Assembly (NCBI GenBank): GCA_964643325.1
Contig: CAZXSE010000005.1
Location: 1 to 64,000 of the forward strand
Source: Fredricksoniimonas sp964643325
GTDB lineage: Bacteria; Omnitrophota; Gorgyraeia; Zapsychrales; Fredricksoniimonadaceae
Direction: 5' to 3'
Length of the DNA: 64,000 nucleotides
Shown here: piece by piece, positions 8,544 to 16,254 of the stretch
Layout of the letters: each line of letters begins with the position of its first letter
Position numbering within the stretch: position 1 is the stretch's first letter
The notes under the pieces: model-generated
What the model was told of the DNA's origin: nothing
Database searches by the model: none
The model's input: only the letters and a program-made list of their open reading frames with translations
Position numbers and translations under genes: made by a program

Positions 8544-10184
8544 ATGATGAATATCTTACGCGCAAGTTTCTGGACGGGGCCTGGGATGCAGACAGGGCTG
8601 ATCATTCTTGGCATCATGCTGCGCCTGCGGCATTATGCCGAGAACAGGTCTTTCTGGCAGGATGAGATCTGCCTGGCGCTGAGCATCGTTAACCGCTCCT
8701 GGCAGGAGATATGGCAGCACGTCCTTCTTTTTCCTGACTTTGCGCAAGCCCCGCTTTTTTTCCAGTTGATCGAGAAAGCCGTTGTTGCTCTGCTGGGGAA
8801 CTCCGAGCTCGCCCTTCGATTCTTTCCCCTGGCCGCCGGCATCGGCGCTCTCTTCTTGGCCAGACGCTTTTTCCGCCGGACGCTGGACCCGGCCGCCGCA
8901 ACCCTGGCCTTGGCGCTCTTTGCCGTTATCGAACCTCCGGTTTATTTTGCCGCGGAACTCAAGCCTTACGGTGTGGATCTGCTTGCTGCGCTGGCCGTCT
9001 ATGAGATGTTCCTTGGCCTTAAGGAGAACTGGACCGCCAGAAGGATCGTTCTTTTTGCTCTGGGCGGTGCGTTGATCATCTGGCTTTCTAACGCCATGCT
9101 TTTTATCCTGGCGGGGTGCGGGGCTGTGATGTTTGTTGAGAAAACCTGTGAGCGCGATCTGAAGAAAGCCGTCCAGCTCTTGTTGTGCTACGCGCTTTGG
9201 GCCGCCAGCTTCTTCTTGCTGTATCATCTTTCCGTCGGGCGCATGCTTAATCCGGACCTTCTCAAGAACTGGCGGTTGACCGGTGGCTTTGCGCCGGCGC
9301 CGATCTGGACCCTGGAAGGGGTCAGGTGGGCGTGGCGTGTCTTTATCGATATGTTCCGCTCGCCGCTAGGGCTTGGCTGGCCGTATCTGATGGCAGTTTT
9401 TTTTGGTGCGGGTTGTTATGGCCTTTGGCGGCGGGATAAAAGGATGGTCGCTTTATTGCTGACGCCTTTTGCACTGACCTTGCTGGCCGCGGCTTTCGAG
9501 AAATATCCATTCTTCGAGCGGCTGGTCCTTTTTCTTGTTCCGGCTCTTCTGGTCGTTATCGCGCAAGGGGCCAGGGATATCGCGGTCAAGGCAGGAGGCT
9601 GGAAGTCGTGGATGGCGGCAGCTGTGGTCGCTGTGGTCCTCGCGCTGCCCGTTGTTGAGGCGGCCCGGCATGTTGTGACGCCCCGCGGACAGGAAGAGAA
9701 TCGCGAGGCCATGATATACCTTGCGGCGCATTATCAGCCGGGGGACATGATCGCCGTCAGTCCGCAGGCGCAGTATCCGTTCTGGTATTACGGACAGCGT
9801 TTCGGCCTTAACCAGCGCCTGCCGATGCATCGTGTCGGGCCTGAAGGCGCGGCAGCAACCCCCGTGATACAGCTGTTCCCTGATATTATTGTTAATGGGG
9901 GCGCAAGATCGCTGGCATTGCGAAGGACATTGAGCATTTACGACGCCGCGGGGCATTACCGCAAATTCATGGTCGTCGGCAGGGGCGAGGCGGTCATGGT
10001 CTCGGCTGCGTCCCCGCAGCAGCTTCAGGGCATGGGGCGCGTGTGGGTCTTCTTGTCGCATCATAATGATCCGGAATATCCCGCTTTTGTCCAGGGCGTC
10101 TTTTCGGCCGCCGGTTCTAAGATAGATGATTTTCAGCGCCCTGGCGTGGCGCTGATGTTGTATAATATACCCAAAGGGAGTTGA
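8544..10184 (+). CDS. Multi-pass glycosyltransferase of the GT39/RgtABCD-like superfamily
   Basis: This 546-residue protein has about ten hydrophobic segments. Near the N terminus an acidic pair in SFWQDEICLALSI fits the catalytic loop of GT-C enzymes that use polyprenyl-phosphate sugars, and the later FAAELKPYGVDLL resembles the second conserved GT39-type loop. The C-terminal 160 residues are soluble and probably periplasmic. It follows the lipid-carrier GT2 gene directly; ATG 8544 is two bases after that stop, and ATG 8547 is an alternative. It likely transfers a sugar from the carrier made by the GT2 enzyme to lipid A, a glycan or a protein. The acceptor cannot be told from the sequence. 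Confidence 0.72.
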   Translation: MMNILRASFWTGPGMQTGLIILGIMLRLRHYAENRSFWQDEICLALSIVNRSWQEIWQHVLLFPDFAQAPLFFQLIEKAVVALLGNSELALRFFPLAAGIGALFLARRFFRRTLDPAAATLALALFAVIEPPVYFAAELKPYGVDLLAALAVYEMFLGLKENWTARRIVLFALGGALIIWLSNAMLFILAGCGAVMFVEKTCERDLKKAVQLLLCYALWAASFFLLYHLSVGRMLNPDLLKNWRLTGGFAPAPIWTLEGVRWAWRVFIDMFRSPLGLGWPYLMAVFFGAGCYGLWRRDKRMVALLLTPFALTLLAAAFEKYPFFERLVLFLVPALLVVIAQGARDIAVKAGGWKSWMAAAVVAVVLALPVVEAARHVVTPRGQEENREAMIYLAAHYQPGDMIAVSPQAQYPFWYYGQRFGLNQRLPMHRVGPEGAAATPVIQLFPDIIVNGGARSLALRRTLSIYDAAGHYRKFMVVGRGEAVMVSAASPQQLQGMGRVWVFLSHHNDPEYPAFVQGVFSAAGSKIDDFQRPGVALMLYNIPKGS

Positions 10185-10185
10185 T

Positions 10186-10527
10186 ATGGAACGATCGGAC
10201 CGCATGGCGGTTGTGGTAATGCTCCGGGAACCTGTGATCGATTGGATCAACAGTGTCTCGCCGGATGATCCTGTATGGCTTGACGAGCTCGCCGGCCGCA
10301 CCAATGTTTATTTGATCCCGCGTTACGACACCGTCGAGGATGCCGAGGAATACGTGCGCGGATATTTCGATCAGATCTTCTGCAATGAACTTGGCGAATG
10401 GATCGATGATGAATCTCACTGGCCGCAGAAGAGGACTTATGAGATGTTCGAGGAATGGTTTGATGTTCTCTACGATGTCTCTGTTTTTGATACCCAGCCC
10501 AAGAAGACGATAGGGCATCAGAATTAA
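10186..10527 (+). CDS. Small acidic protein of unknown function
   Basis: This 113-residue protein is not recognised. It is acidic and rich in Asp, Glu, Trp and Tyr, with no membrane segment and no cysteine cluster. The most ordered parts are RMAVVVMLREPVIDWIN, TNVYLIPRYDTVEDAEEYV and EMFEEWFDVLYDVSVFD, suggesting a compact alpha/beta fold. ATG 10186 is one base after the preceding stop and has AAAGGGAG upstream. TATAAT at 10161-10166 could be a -10 box but no good -35 box precedes it. A strong terminator follows, so it closes the wecB-glycosyltransferase group. Its intact frame and ribosome binding site make it a credible gene. Confidence 0.7.
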   Translation: MERSDRMAVVVMLREPVIDWINSVSPDDPVWLDELAGRTNVYLIPRYDTVEDAEEYVRGYFDQIFCNELGEWIDDESHWPQKRTYEMFEEWFDVLYDVSVFDTQPKKTIGHQN

Positions 10528-10550
10528 GAATGATCAAAAGAAAATTGTAG

Positions 10551-10577
10551 GGGCGGACTTTATGTCCGCCCTTTTTT
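10551..10577 (+). terminator. Rho-independent terminator after the small acidic protein gene
   Basis: GGGCGGAC (10551-10558) pairs perfectly with GTCCGCCC (10564-10571) across a five-base loop and is followed by six T residues, a textbook intrinsic terminator ending the 6717-10527 transcription unit. Confidence 0.92.
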
Positions 10578-10653
10578 ATGCCGCTGTGGACTTCTGGATA
10601 CCTTCCTTAAGACAGAGAAGAGAGACCAATAAATATTTCTTTAGTTTTTTTTG

Positions 10654-10763
10654 GGACTCTGGGAAGAATCCTTCCCAGAGTCCACCATTCTTTCCCTAAT
10701 AAAAGCAAAAAACCTGCCCCTTACGGGTTGCAGGTTTTTTGCAATATGGAAAGAATGGTGGAC
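10654..10763 (-). repeat. Nested inverted-repeat element overlapping the tRNA-Ala 3' end
   Basis: Read on the minus strand, the last eight bases of tRNA-Ala and the next eight form the arm GTCCACCATTCTTTCC (10763-10748). Its exact complement lies at 10695-10680. Between them is an internal hairpin with the apex CCCGTAAGGG (see the terminator at 10705-10742). Beyond is a second perfect 13-bp hairpin (10683-10671 with 10666-10654) that shares four bases with the inverted arm, so the two large stems cannot form fully together. The layout and much of the sequence match the element after tRNA-Lys at 23208-23319. The function is unknown. Confidence 0.85.
10705..10742. terminator. Bidirectional terminator-like hairpin next to tRNA-Ala
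   Basis: GCAAAAAACCTGC (10705-10717) is the perfect complement of 10730-10742; the loop region contains CCCTTACGGG. On either strand the stem ends in a run of U, so it can end transcription of tRNA-Ala on the minus strand 14 bases after its CCA. It is also the inner hairpin of the larger tRNA-Ala inverted repeat. Confidence 0.75.
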
Positions 10764-10832
10764 CGGATGAGAGTCGAACTCACGACCTCCTCATTGCGAA
10801 CGAGGCGCTCTCCCAAACTGAGCTACCGGCCC
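10756..10832 (-). tRNA. tRNA-Ala (anticodon CGC)
   Basis: Folding the minus strand gives a full cloverleaf of 77 bases including an encoded CCA. The acceptor stem GGGCCGG pairs with CCGGTCC, and the third pair is the G3-U70 wobble that marks alanine tRNAs. The anticodon stem CCTCG/TGAGG closes the loop TTCGCAA, giving anticodon CGC, which reads GCG. The T arm contains GTTCGACTC. The discriminator is A. The gene stands alone, downstream of no obvious operon partner, and its 3' end is part of the inverted repeat described at 10654-10763. Confidence 0.96.
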
Positions 10833-10883
10833 AAAAAATAACGTTGCCTATAGTAACAAAAGATCCCTAAAAAAACAAGTGTA

Positions 10884-13388
10884 TCAAAAGTCTTTTGGCC
10901 AGGCTACTTGATAGACGAACACTTTGGTCCGTCCGGTGATGTCCTGTTCTTTGGCGAATTGGCGGAAATGTTCCAGCCCTTTTCCGTCGAAATAATAGAG
11001 TTTTACGATGAGGGAATTCGCCAGGGACTGGTCCATCAGGACCGCGCGCGGGGCATGGTCCCTGTCATGGAAAAAGACCACGGAATAACCTAGGGTGGCG
11101 TCAGGGAAGGTCTTTTCCGTGACACGGCCTGCCGTCTCGTCAAGGTAGATCAGGCTCCTGGGGATGCCGCGGCCGAACGTGCCGGAATCGATCTTGACGG
11201 ACATTTCCGCTGTGTTGACGGCAACCCCCTGATCGAAAAGGATAAGGGCGTCTTTTCTTCCGACGGGCGCAAGCGTTTCGCTCTGGCGCAAGGGGCCGCC
11301 GACGAGGCTCCAGAGAAAATCAATGTAGCGGGATGAGCGTTTTGACGGGATGCGGCGCAGGGCGGCGGCATTTATGTTCAGGGCTTCGATCTTTTTGAAG
11401 TCCCATTTGCCGACATAACCCAGGAGCACGTTCCCCTCGACAAGTTCCTGGTAAATGAGGATATAGGATGGCGGCGGCGCTCCATGGGTCAGGTCCAACA
11501 GTTCTTTGGCAAGTTCCGGCGGCAGATCTTTCTTAAGCCGCTCGGCAGCCGCAGGTCGCGGCAGGGCCGTGATCTGTGTCAGCAAAGGGACTGCGCGGGA
11601 GAGCGGCCAGCCATGCCGCTGCAGGAATTCGGCGGCTTTGTTAGAGCTTGTGTTGAGCATGCGCAGAATGCCAAGGGCTTCGTTCTCGCTGCGGCTTAGA
11701 TAGACTTTGGTCAGCCAGTAGGCCTGTTCGCCCTTGATCGAAGCTCCGTCGAATGTGACGCGGCGGTCCGCAATGGCTTTGACAAAATGCCCCGGGGACC
11801 ACCAGGTATTGATCACGCTGTCTTTGGGGGAACTTTCGCGCAGTCTGGTCAGGGCGCGGTCCCACGCCGAGTTGAAGATCGGGCACATCAGCGTGTCAAT
11901 GGACCTTTGGGCGGCATATACGGGGATCATGGCCAGGAGTAAAAAGGCCGTGAGAAGAAGTTTCTGTATAACAGGGGTTTTGAGCGGAGAACGGCTGGCG
12001 AGGCCAGGTGCTGCTTGCCAGAGCATTTCCAGTCCGAACGCAAAGATCAGGGCAACGGGCGTCAAGAGGAGAATGGTGAAGCGTTGCGCGCTCAAGGCCA
12101 GGAGGAATGTGATGTACGCAAAAGCGCCGAGAAGGATGAGTGCGTCCGGCGGGCTCTTGCGCTGGGCCCATGACTTGCGCAACAGGGCTGCCAGGGTCAG
12201 TCCGGCACCCAGGAACATGAACCAGCCTCCGGCGAGGGATACGGCCTCGCGCCAGGAGGTGGCGTGAAGCTCTCCGACGATAATGAACATGTCGGGCCAG
12301 CCGTTAACAGCCGGCAGGAGGAATTTCTTGAGTTCGCCCAGGGCAAAAGGGATCAGCTCGAGGAATTGCCCGATGCCAATGAAGGCGATCAGGCACAACA
12401 ATGGCGTGAGAGCGACGGTTGCCCAGAGACCCGCCAGTATGAGCCGGTTCTTTTCATGGAGGATGAACGAGCGCAGGCAGATCAATGCCAGGGTCGCGAG
12501 CGCAACGGCCCAGGATGATCCCCAACCCGTCCAGAAGCGCGCGTACAGGGCGAATGAGACTCCCGCCAAAAGCCCCCACAATAGGGTCTTTTGCAGGCTG
12601 TTGCCGGGCCGCAGGGCGAAAGACAAAAGCCCCAGGTTCAGCAAGGGGAACAGGACGCTGTAGGCGTCATTGTCATACCAGGCATAGGTGCTGCGCTGGA
12701 GGTAGATGCTGGCAAGGATAAAGAAGATCGAACCGGTGAAAGCGCTTGGCCATCCGCAGCCGAGGCTTCGGCAGGCCATGAAGAACGCGGCCAGGACAAA
12801 AGCAAAAAGGACCAGGGGGGTGAATCCCAGGCCGGCCATCAGGTCTATGGTGGGATCAAAGAACTTTGCGGCCCTATAGACCCAGGCGCCGATGTAAGGA
12901 TGCCACGTCTGCGGCTCCCAGTATCCGACGGGGGCGAGCATCTTTTTATTGAAATACCGGCTGCCGTCCACTGTTGCGCTGACATCGCCGGATTCCAGGA
13001 TATTCCGGGTCAGGTCGAGGAAATAATAGGAATCCGATTCCTGCAGGTAACGCTTGTGTTGCGGGTCTTTCTTCAGGAGCTCAAGGCTGACCTGGTCAAA
13101 GGCTTTATTGAGCATTGTCTTGTTCGTCCGCAAGGCCGCATTGAAACCCGCCTGGATGCGCTGCTCGCGTTCTGACAGCGGGGCAGCGGGAAGTTTGGCG
13201 TTCACTTCGGCGGCAATGCCGTTGCGGACCTTGTTGAGCACCAGCATGGTCGCCTGCTGGTAAGCGTCCGAGGAACGGTCATGCGCGAGTGGGTAGAGGC
13301 GGAAATGAATGCCTATACCAAAAGCGACAAGGCCGCACAGAAGCCACGGGATGAAAACGGGATAGCGGTGCTGTGTGTTATCAGGCAT
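10884..13388 (-). CDS. STT3/AglB/PglB-type oligosaccharyltransferase
   Basis: This large membrane enzyme of about 834 residues has 12-13 hydrophobic segments in its first 500 residues and a periplasmic C-terminal domain of about 310. Three family marks are visible: an acidic loop with DSYYFLDL near residue 118, a second acidic loop WYDNDAY near 237-243, and WWSPG at 529-533, a variant of the WWDxG acceptor-binding motif. FDGASIKGEQAYWLTKVYL follows it, as in PglB and AglB. Members move lipid-linked oligosaccharide to asparagine of exported proteins. Start 13388 leaves 10 bases after the upstream protease gene; start 13427 would overlap it. The glycan and targets are unknown. Confidence 0.85.
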   Translation of the reverse strand: MPDNTQHRYPVFIPWLLCGLVAFGIGIHFRLYPLAHDRSSDAYQQATMLVLNKVRNGIAAEVNAKLPAAPLSEREQRIQAGFNAALRTNKTMLNKAFDQVSLELLKKDPQHKRYLQESDSYYFLDLTRNILESGDVSATVDGSRYFNKKMLAPVGYWEPQTWHPYIGAWVYRAAKFFDPTIDLMAGLGFTPLVLFAFVLAAFFMACRSLGCGWPSAFTGSIFFILASIYLQRSTYAWYDNDAYSVLFPLLNLGLLSFALRPGNSLQKTLLWGLLAGVSFALYARFWTGWGSSWAVALATLALICLRSFILHEKNRLILAGLWATVALTPLLCLIAFIGIGQFLELIPFALGELKKFLLPAVNGWPDMFIIVGELHATSWREAVSLAGGWFMFLGAGLTLAALLRKSWAQRKSPPDALILLGAFAYITFLLALSAQRFTILLLTPVALIFAFGLEMLWQAAPGLASRSPLKTPVIQKLLLTAFLLLAMIPVYAAQRSIDTLMCPIFNSAWDRALTRLRESSPKDSVINTWWSPGHFVKAIADRRVTFDGASIKGEQAYWLTKVYLSRSENEALGILRMLNTSSNKAAEFLQRHGWPLSRAVPLLTQITALPRPAAAERLKKDLPPELAKELLDLTHGAPPPSYILIYQELVEGNVLLGYVGKWDFKKIEALNINAAALRRIPSKRSSRYIDFLWSLVGGPLRQSETLAPVGRKDALILFDQGVAVNTAEMSVKIDSGTFGRGIPRSLIYLDETAGRVTEKTFPDATLGYSVVFFHDRDHAPRAVLMDQSLANSLIVKLYYFDGKGLEHFRQFAKEQDITGRTKVFVYQVAWPKDF

Positions 13389-13398
13389 AGGCCATACT

Positions 13399-14076
13399 CT
13401 ATCGTTTTTGAAAACCGGTTGCAACATTTAAGTAGGCAAAATGTATCTTGTTGGCGGGAACAACGAGGCAGGATCGGTCCCGGGTGAGGCGTTTTGCATT
13501 CATGAGCCCCAGCAGGCGCCCCTCGCGGTCAAAGACGGGTCCGCCGCTGTCGCCTTCATAATGGTTGATGTTCAGTTCAAAGAACTCGGGGGTTTGCGCC
13601 GGATCGTTCTTGCGGATTCCGATGGACTTGATGTTCCCGCCGGAAATAGTCGACTTCAAGAGAGGCGAGTGCCCGATGGTCACGACCTCATCCTGCAGCC
13701 GGGCGAGATCTGAATCCGCCCAGGTAACGGGCGTCAAAGGCCCCGGAGGCGTGATCCTTATAATAGAGAAGTCGTTCTGCGGGGAGACAAAAAGGACTGT
13801 TGCCGGAAAAGTTCCCTGGGCCGGCAGGGTCACTTCAATGATCCTCGAGCCGTAAATGATGTGTGTGTTCGTGGCAATGGTCCCCGCGGCATCGAGGATG
13901 ACGCCCGCTCCGGAAGTTTCGTAGATGCCGGCGCGCCCCTCCTCTGACCTGACGGCCGAGCGGCAGGTCACTGTTACGATCGATGCCTGCAGCGCATTGT
14001 AGATGGCGAGCCCATCCGTCGCAACAGCCTTGCCTGCCGCCAGCAGCAGGAATAAGAAAACCAGTAGTGGACGCAT
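13399..14076 (-). CDS. Exported trypsin-like serine protease (S1 family)
   Basis: This 225-residue protein has a signal peptide (MRPLLVFLFLLLAAGKAVA) and a chymotrypsin-fold protease domain. The catalytic triad is visible as H72 in TNTHII, D102 in NDFSII and S177 in the classic GDSGGP motif. It resembles DegP/HtrA-type proteases without a PDZ domain, so it is shorter than HtrA. It lies just upstream of, and is probably co-transcribed with, the oligosaccharyltransferase gene, so it may act on envelope proteins in the periplasm. Only about 25 bases separate it from the divergent helicase gene. Confidence 0.88.
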   Translation of the reverse strand: MRPLLVFLFLLLAAGKAVATDGLAIYNALQASIVTVTCRSAVRSEEGRAGIYETSGAGVILDAAGTIATNTHIIYGSRIIEVTLPAQGTFPATVLFVSPQNDFSIIRITPPGPLTPVTWADSDLARLQDEVVTIGHSPLLKSTISGGNIKSIGIRKNDPAQTPEFFELNINHYEGDSGGPVFDREGRLLGLMNAKRLTRDRSCLVVPANKIHFAYLNVATGFQKR

Positions 14077-14101
14077 GCTGCTATTTTAGTACAATGACCG
14101 C

Positions 14102-15439
14102 ATGAGCACACCTTCTTTTGAGATAGAAAAGACCCCTGAATTCCTGCGCGCTTTTGATCTTTTTGAACATTCTTCTAAAAGTATTTTTCTGACGGGGCGC
14201 GCGGGGACGGGGAAGTCCACGCTCCTGCAGTATTTTCGTTCGAGCACGCGCAAGAACGTGGCGGTCGTCGCGCCGACGGGAGTTGCGGCGATCAACATCA
14301 AGGGCCAGACCATTCATGCTTTCTTTGGGTTCAAGCCGGACATCACGCCGGACGCCGCGAAGGAGCTGCGCGTGCGCCGCGCCAAACGTGAGCTGTACCG
14401 CCATCTTGATGCCGTTATCATCGACGAAATATCCATGGTGCGCGCGGACCTTCTTGATTGCATCGATACTTTTCTCAGGCATAATGGCCCGGACAAGAAG
14501 AAGCCTTTTGGCGGCGTGCAGATGGTGCTGATCGGGGATTTATACCAGCTTCCGCCTGTTGTCCGGTCATCGGAGCGGGAAATGTTCGCGCAGGCATACC
14601 CGAGCCCGTATTTTTTTTCCGCCAGGGTCTTTGCAGGATGCGCGTTCGAGTTCCTTGAACTTGAGAAGATCTATCGTCAGACCGAGGACCGCTTCATCCG
14701 CCTGCTCAATGCCGTTCGGGACAATGTTCTTACGGCCGAGGATATAGGCCTGTTGAACACGCGCTGCCGTCCTGATTTTGAGCCGCCGCCTGACGATTTC
14801 TATGTGCATTTGACAACGACCAATGACCTGGCGGACGCGATCAACCGCGACCGCCTCGCCGCTATCAAGGGGAAAGCATTCACTTATGCCGGTGATGTTG
14901 AGGGTGCGTTCGAACAGAAGAACCTGCCGACGCATGAGCAGCTTCAACTGAAGATCGGGGCGCAGGTCATGCTGCTTAATAATGACCCGATGGGCCGCTG
15001 GGTCAATGGCTCGATCGCGCATGTGCGGGACATCATTCACGCCGGGGAAGACGTGATCCGCGTCCGCCTTGCGGACGGCCATGATGTTGATATCGAGCCG
15101 TTCACCTGGGAGATGTTCCGTTTCGTGTACGACAAGGAGCTCGATCACGTTGCCTCTGAGACAGTGGGCTCGTTCCGTCAGTATCCGTTGCGCCTGGCCT
15201 GGGCCGTGACCATTCACAAGTCGCAGGGCAAGACGTTCACGCGAGTGTCCATTGATCTTGGCCGCGGCGCTTTCTCGCACGGCCAGGCCTATGTGGCATT
15301 GTCGCGCTGCACCACACTGGAGGGGATCGTCCTGAAGCGCCCGCTGACGCGCCAGGACATCCTTCTGGACGAGAGGATCAGGTCTTTTCTGGAAAATTTT
15401 AAAAAACAGGTGCGGAATAGGCATCTTGTTCTAGAATAA
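14102..15439 (+). CDS. Pif1/RecD-like ATP-dependent DNA helicase
   Basis: This 445-residue superfamily 1B helicase has the Walker A motif GRAGTGKSTL near residues 33-42, APTGVAAINIKGQTIHAFF as motif Ia, IIDEISMV as Walker B, GDLYQLPPV as motif III, and a C-terminal UvrD-like part with AVTIHKSQGKTF and VALSRCTTLEGI. These match bacterial Pif1 helicases that unwind DNA 5' to 3', resolve quadruplexes and aid replication. No Shine-Dalgarno sequence precedes ATG 14102; TACAAT at 14090-14095 ends only six bases before it, so the mRNA may be leaderless. The gene is divergent from the protease and has no partner. Confidence 0.92.
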   Translation: MSTPSFEIEKTPEFLRAFDLFEHSSKSIFLTGRAGTGKSTLLQYFRSSTRKNVAVVAPTGVAAINIKGQTIHAFFGFKPDITPDAAKELRVRRAKRELYRHLDAVIIDEISMVRADLLDCIDTFLRHNGPDKKKPFGGVQMVLIGDLYQLPPVVRSSEREMFAQAYPSPYFFSARVFAGCAFEFLELEKIYRQTEDRFIRLLNAVRDNVLTAEDIGLLNTRCRPDFEPPPDDFYVHLTTTNDLADAINRDRLAAIKGKAFTYAGDVEGAFEQKNLPTHEQLQLKIGAQVMLLNNDPMGRWVNGSIAHVRDIIHAGEDVIRVRLADGHDVDIEPFTWEMFRFVYDKELDHVASETVGSFRQYPLRLAWAVTIHKSQGKTFTRVSIDLGRGAFSHGQAYVALSRCTTLEGIVLKRPLTRQDILLDERIRSFLENFKKQVRNRHLVLE

Positions 15440-15477
15440 GTCGTGGGTGTTCTTGTTATCATCCGGGAGAAAGCATT

Positions 15478-16254
15478 ATGTCCAAAAGAATATTGATCGT
15501 TGATGATGAGCCGACGGTAGTGGCGCTGGCCCGTCAGAAGCTCGAGGAGCATCACTATACGGTCGCGACCGCGCGTAACGGCAAAGAGGCCTGGGACATC
15601 ATCCAGCACGCGCCCGTGGACCTGATCGTGACGGATGTCGTGATGCCCGTCATGGACGGTGTTGATCTTTATAAAGAGATCAAGAAGGTCCCGAAATTCT
15701 CCCAGATCCCGATCGTCATCATCACGGACAATAATATCTTCCGCGAGTCGTTCCAGACCCTGGGCGTCGAGCATTTCCTGCCAAAGCCCATGGATGCCGA
15801 GAAGCTGATCCATAAGGTCGAGTACATCTTTACCTGCGCGGAACTTGACCGCAAGAACAAGCAGGCCCTTGTTCTGGGGGCGAACGCCGAGGTAAGCAAA
15901 GAGATCGCCAAGATACTCCAGGCGCAGGGATGCGTTGTCGGCGGCGTGAACGATCCGATCGAGTTTGTTTCGAACTGCCTGATCCTGACGCCCAAAGTCG
16001 TCCTGATCGACGTGCTTGTTAAGGGCGACGTTTCCAGCCGTGATGTGATCAAGGCCTTGAGGTGTTTTACGCGTCTGCAGGGGATGGAGATCCTGATCTA
16101 CACGCAGTTTGCGCCCGAGGATATCGGCAGCATGCAGGGGATCGAGGACCTGCGTCAGGCGAAGAACGACTGCATTGAGGCGGGCGCGTCAAAGTACATT
16201 GGCCGCTTCACGCCAGCCACGTTCTGGGATATGGTCAAGGACCATTTTATTTAG
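15478..16254 (+). CDS. Response regulator with a tandem receiver-like domain
   Basis: The first 120 residues form a complete CheY-like receiver: acidic pocket DDE at 9-11, phosphoacceptor D53 in TDVVMPVMDG, and FLPKPMD carrying the conserved lysine. Residues about 130-258 look like a second receiver fold (ALVLGANAEVSKEIAKIL, then KVVLIDVLVKGD), apparently without the full acidic pocket. No DNA-binding or enzymatic output domain is present, so it may signal through protein contacts. There is no kinase next to it; the histidine kinase at 17468 is the closest. Its 3' end overlaps the convergent lpxB gene by eight bases. Confidence 0.83.
   Translation: MSKRILIVDDEPTVVALARQKLEEHHYTVATARNGKEAWDIIQHAPVDLIVTDVVMPVMDGVDLYKEIKKVPKFSQIPIVIITDNNIFRESFQTLGVEHFLPKPMDAEKLIHKVEYIFTCAELDRKNKQALVLGANAEVSKEIAKILQAQGCVVGGVNDPIEFVSNCLILTPKVVLIDVLVKGDVSSRDVIKALRCFTRLQGMEILIYTQFAPEDIGSMQGIEDLRQAKNDCIEAGASKYIGRFTPATFWDMVKDHFI

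Noticed and set aside
10654..10683. The 13-bp hairpin as an intrinsic terminator
   Set aside because: Neither strand has a T run directly after the stem; the T-rich stretch lies on the wrong side for the tRNA-Ala strand.
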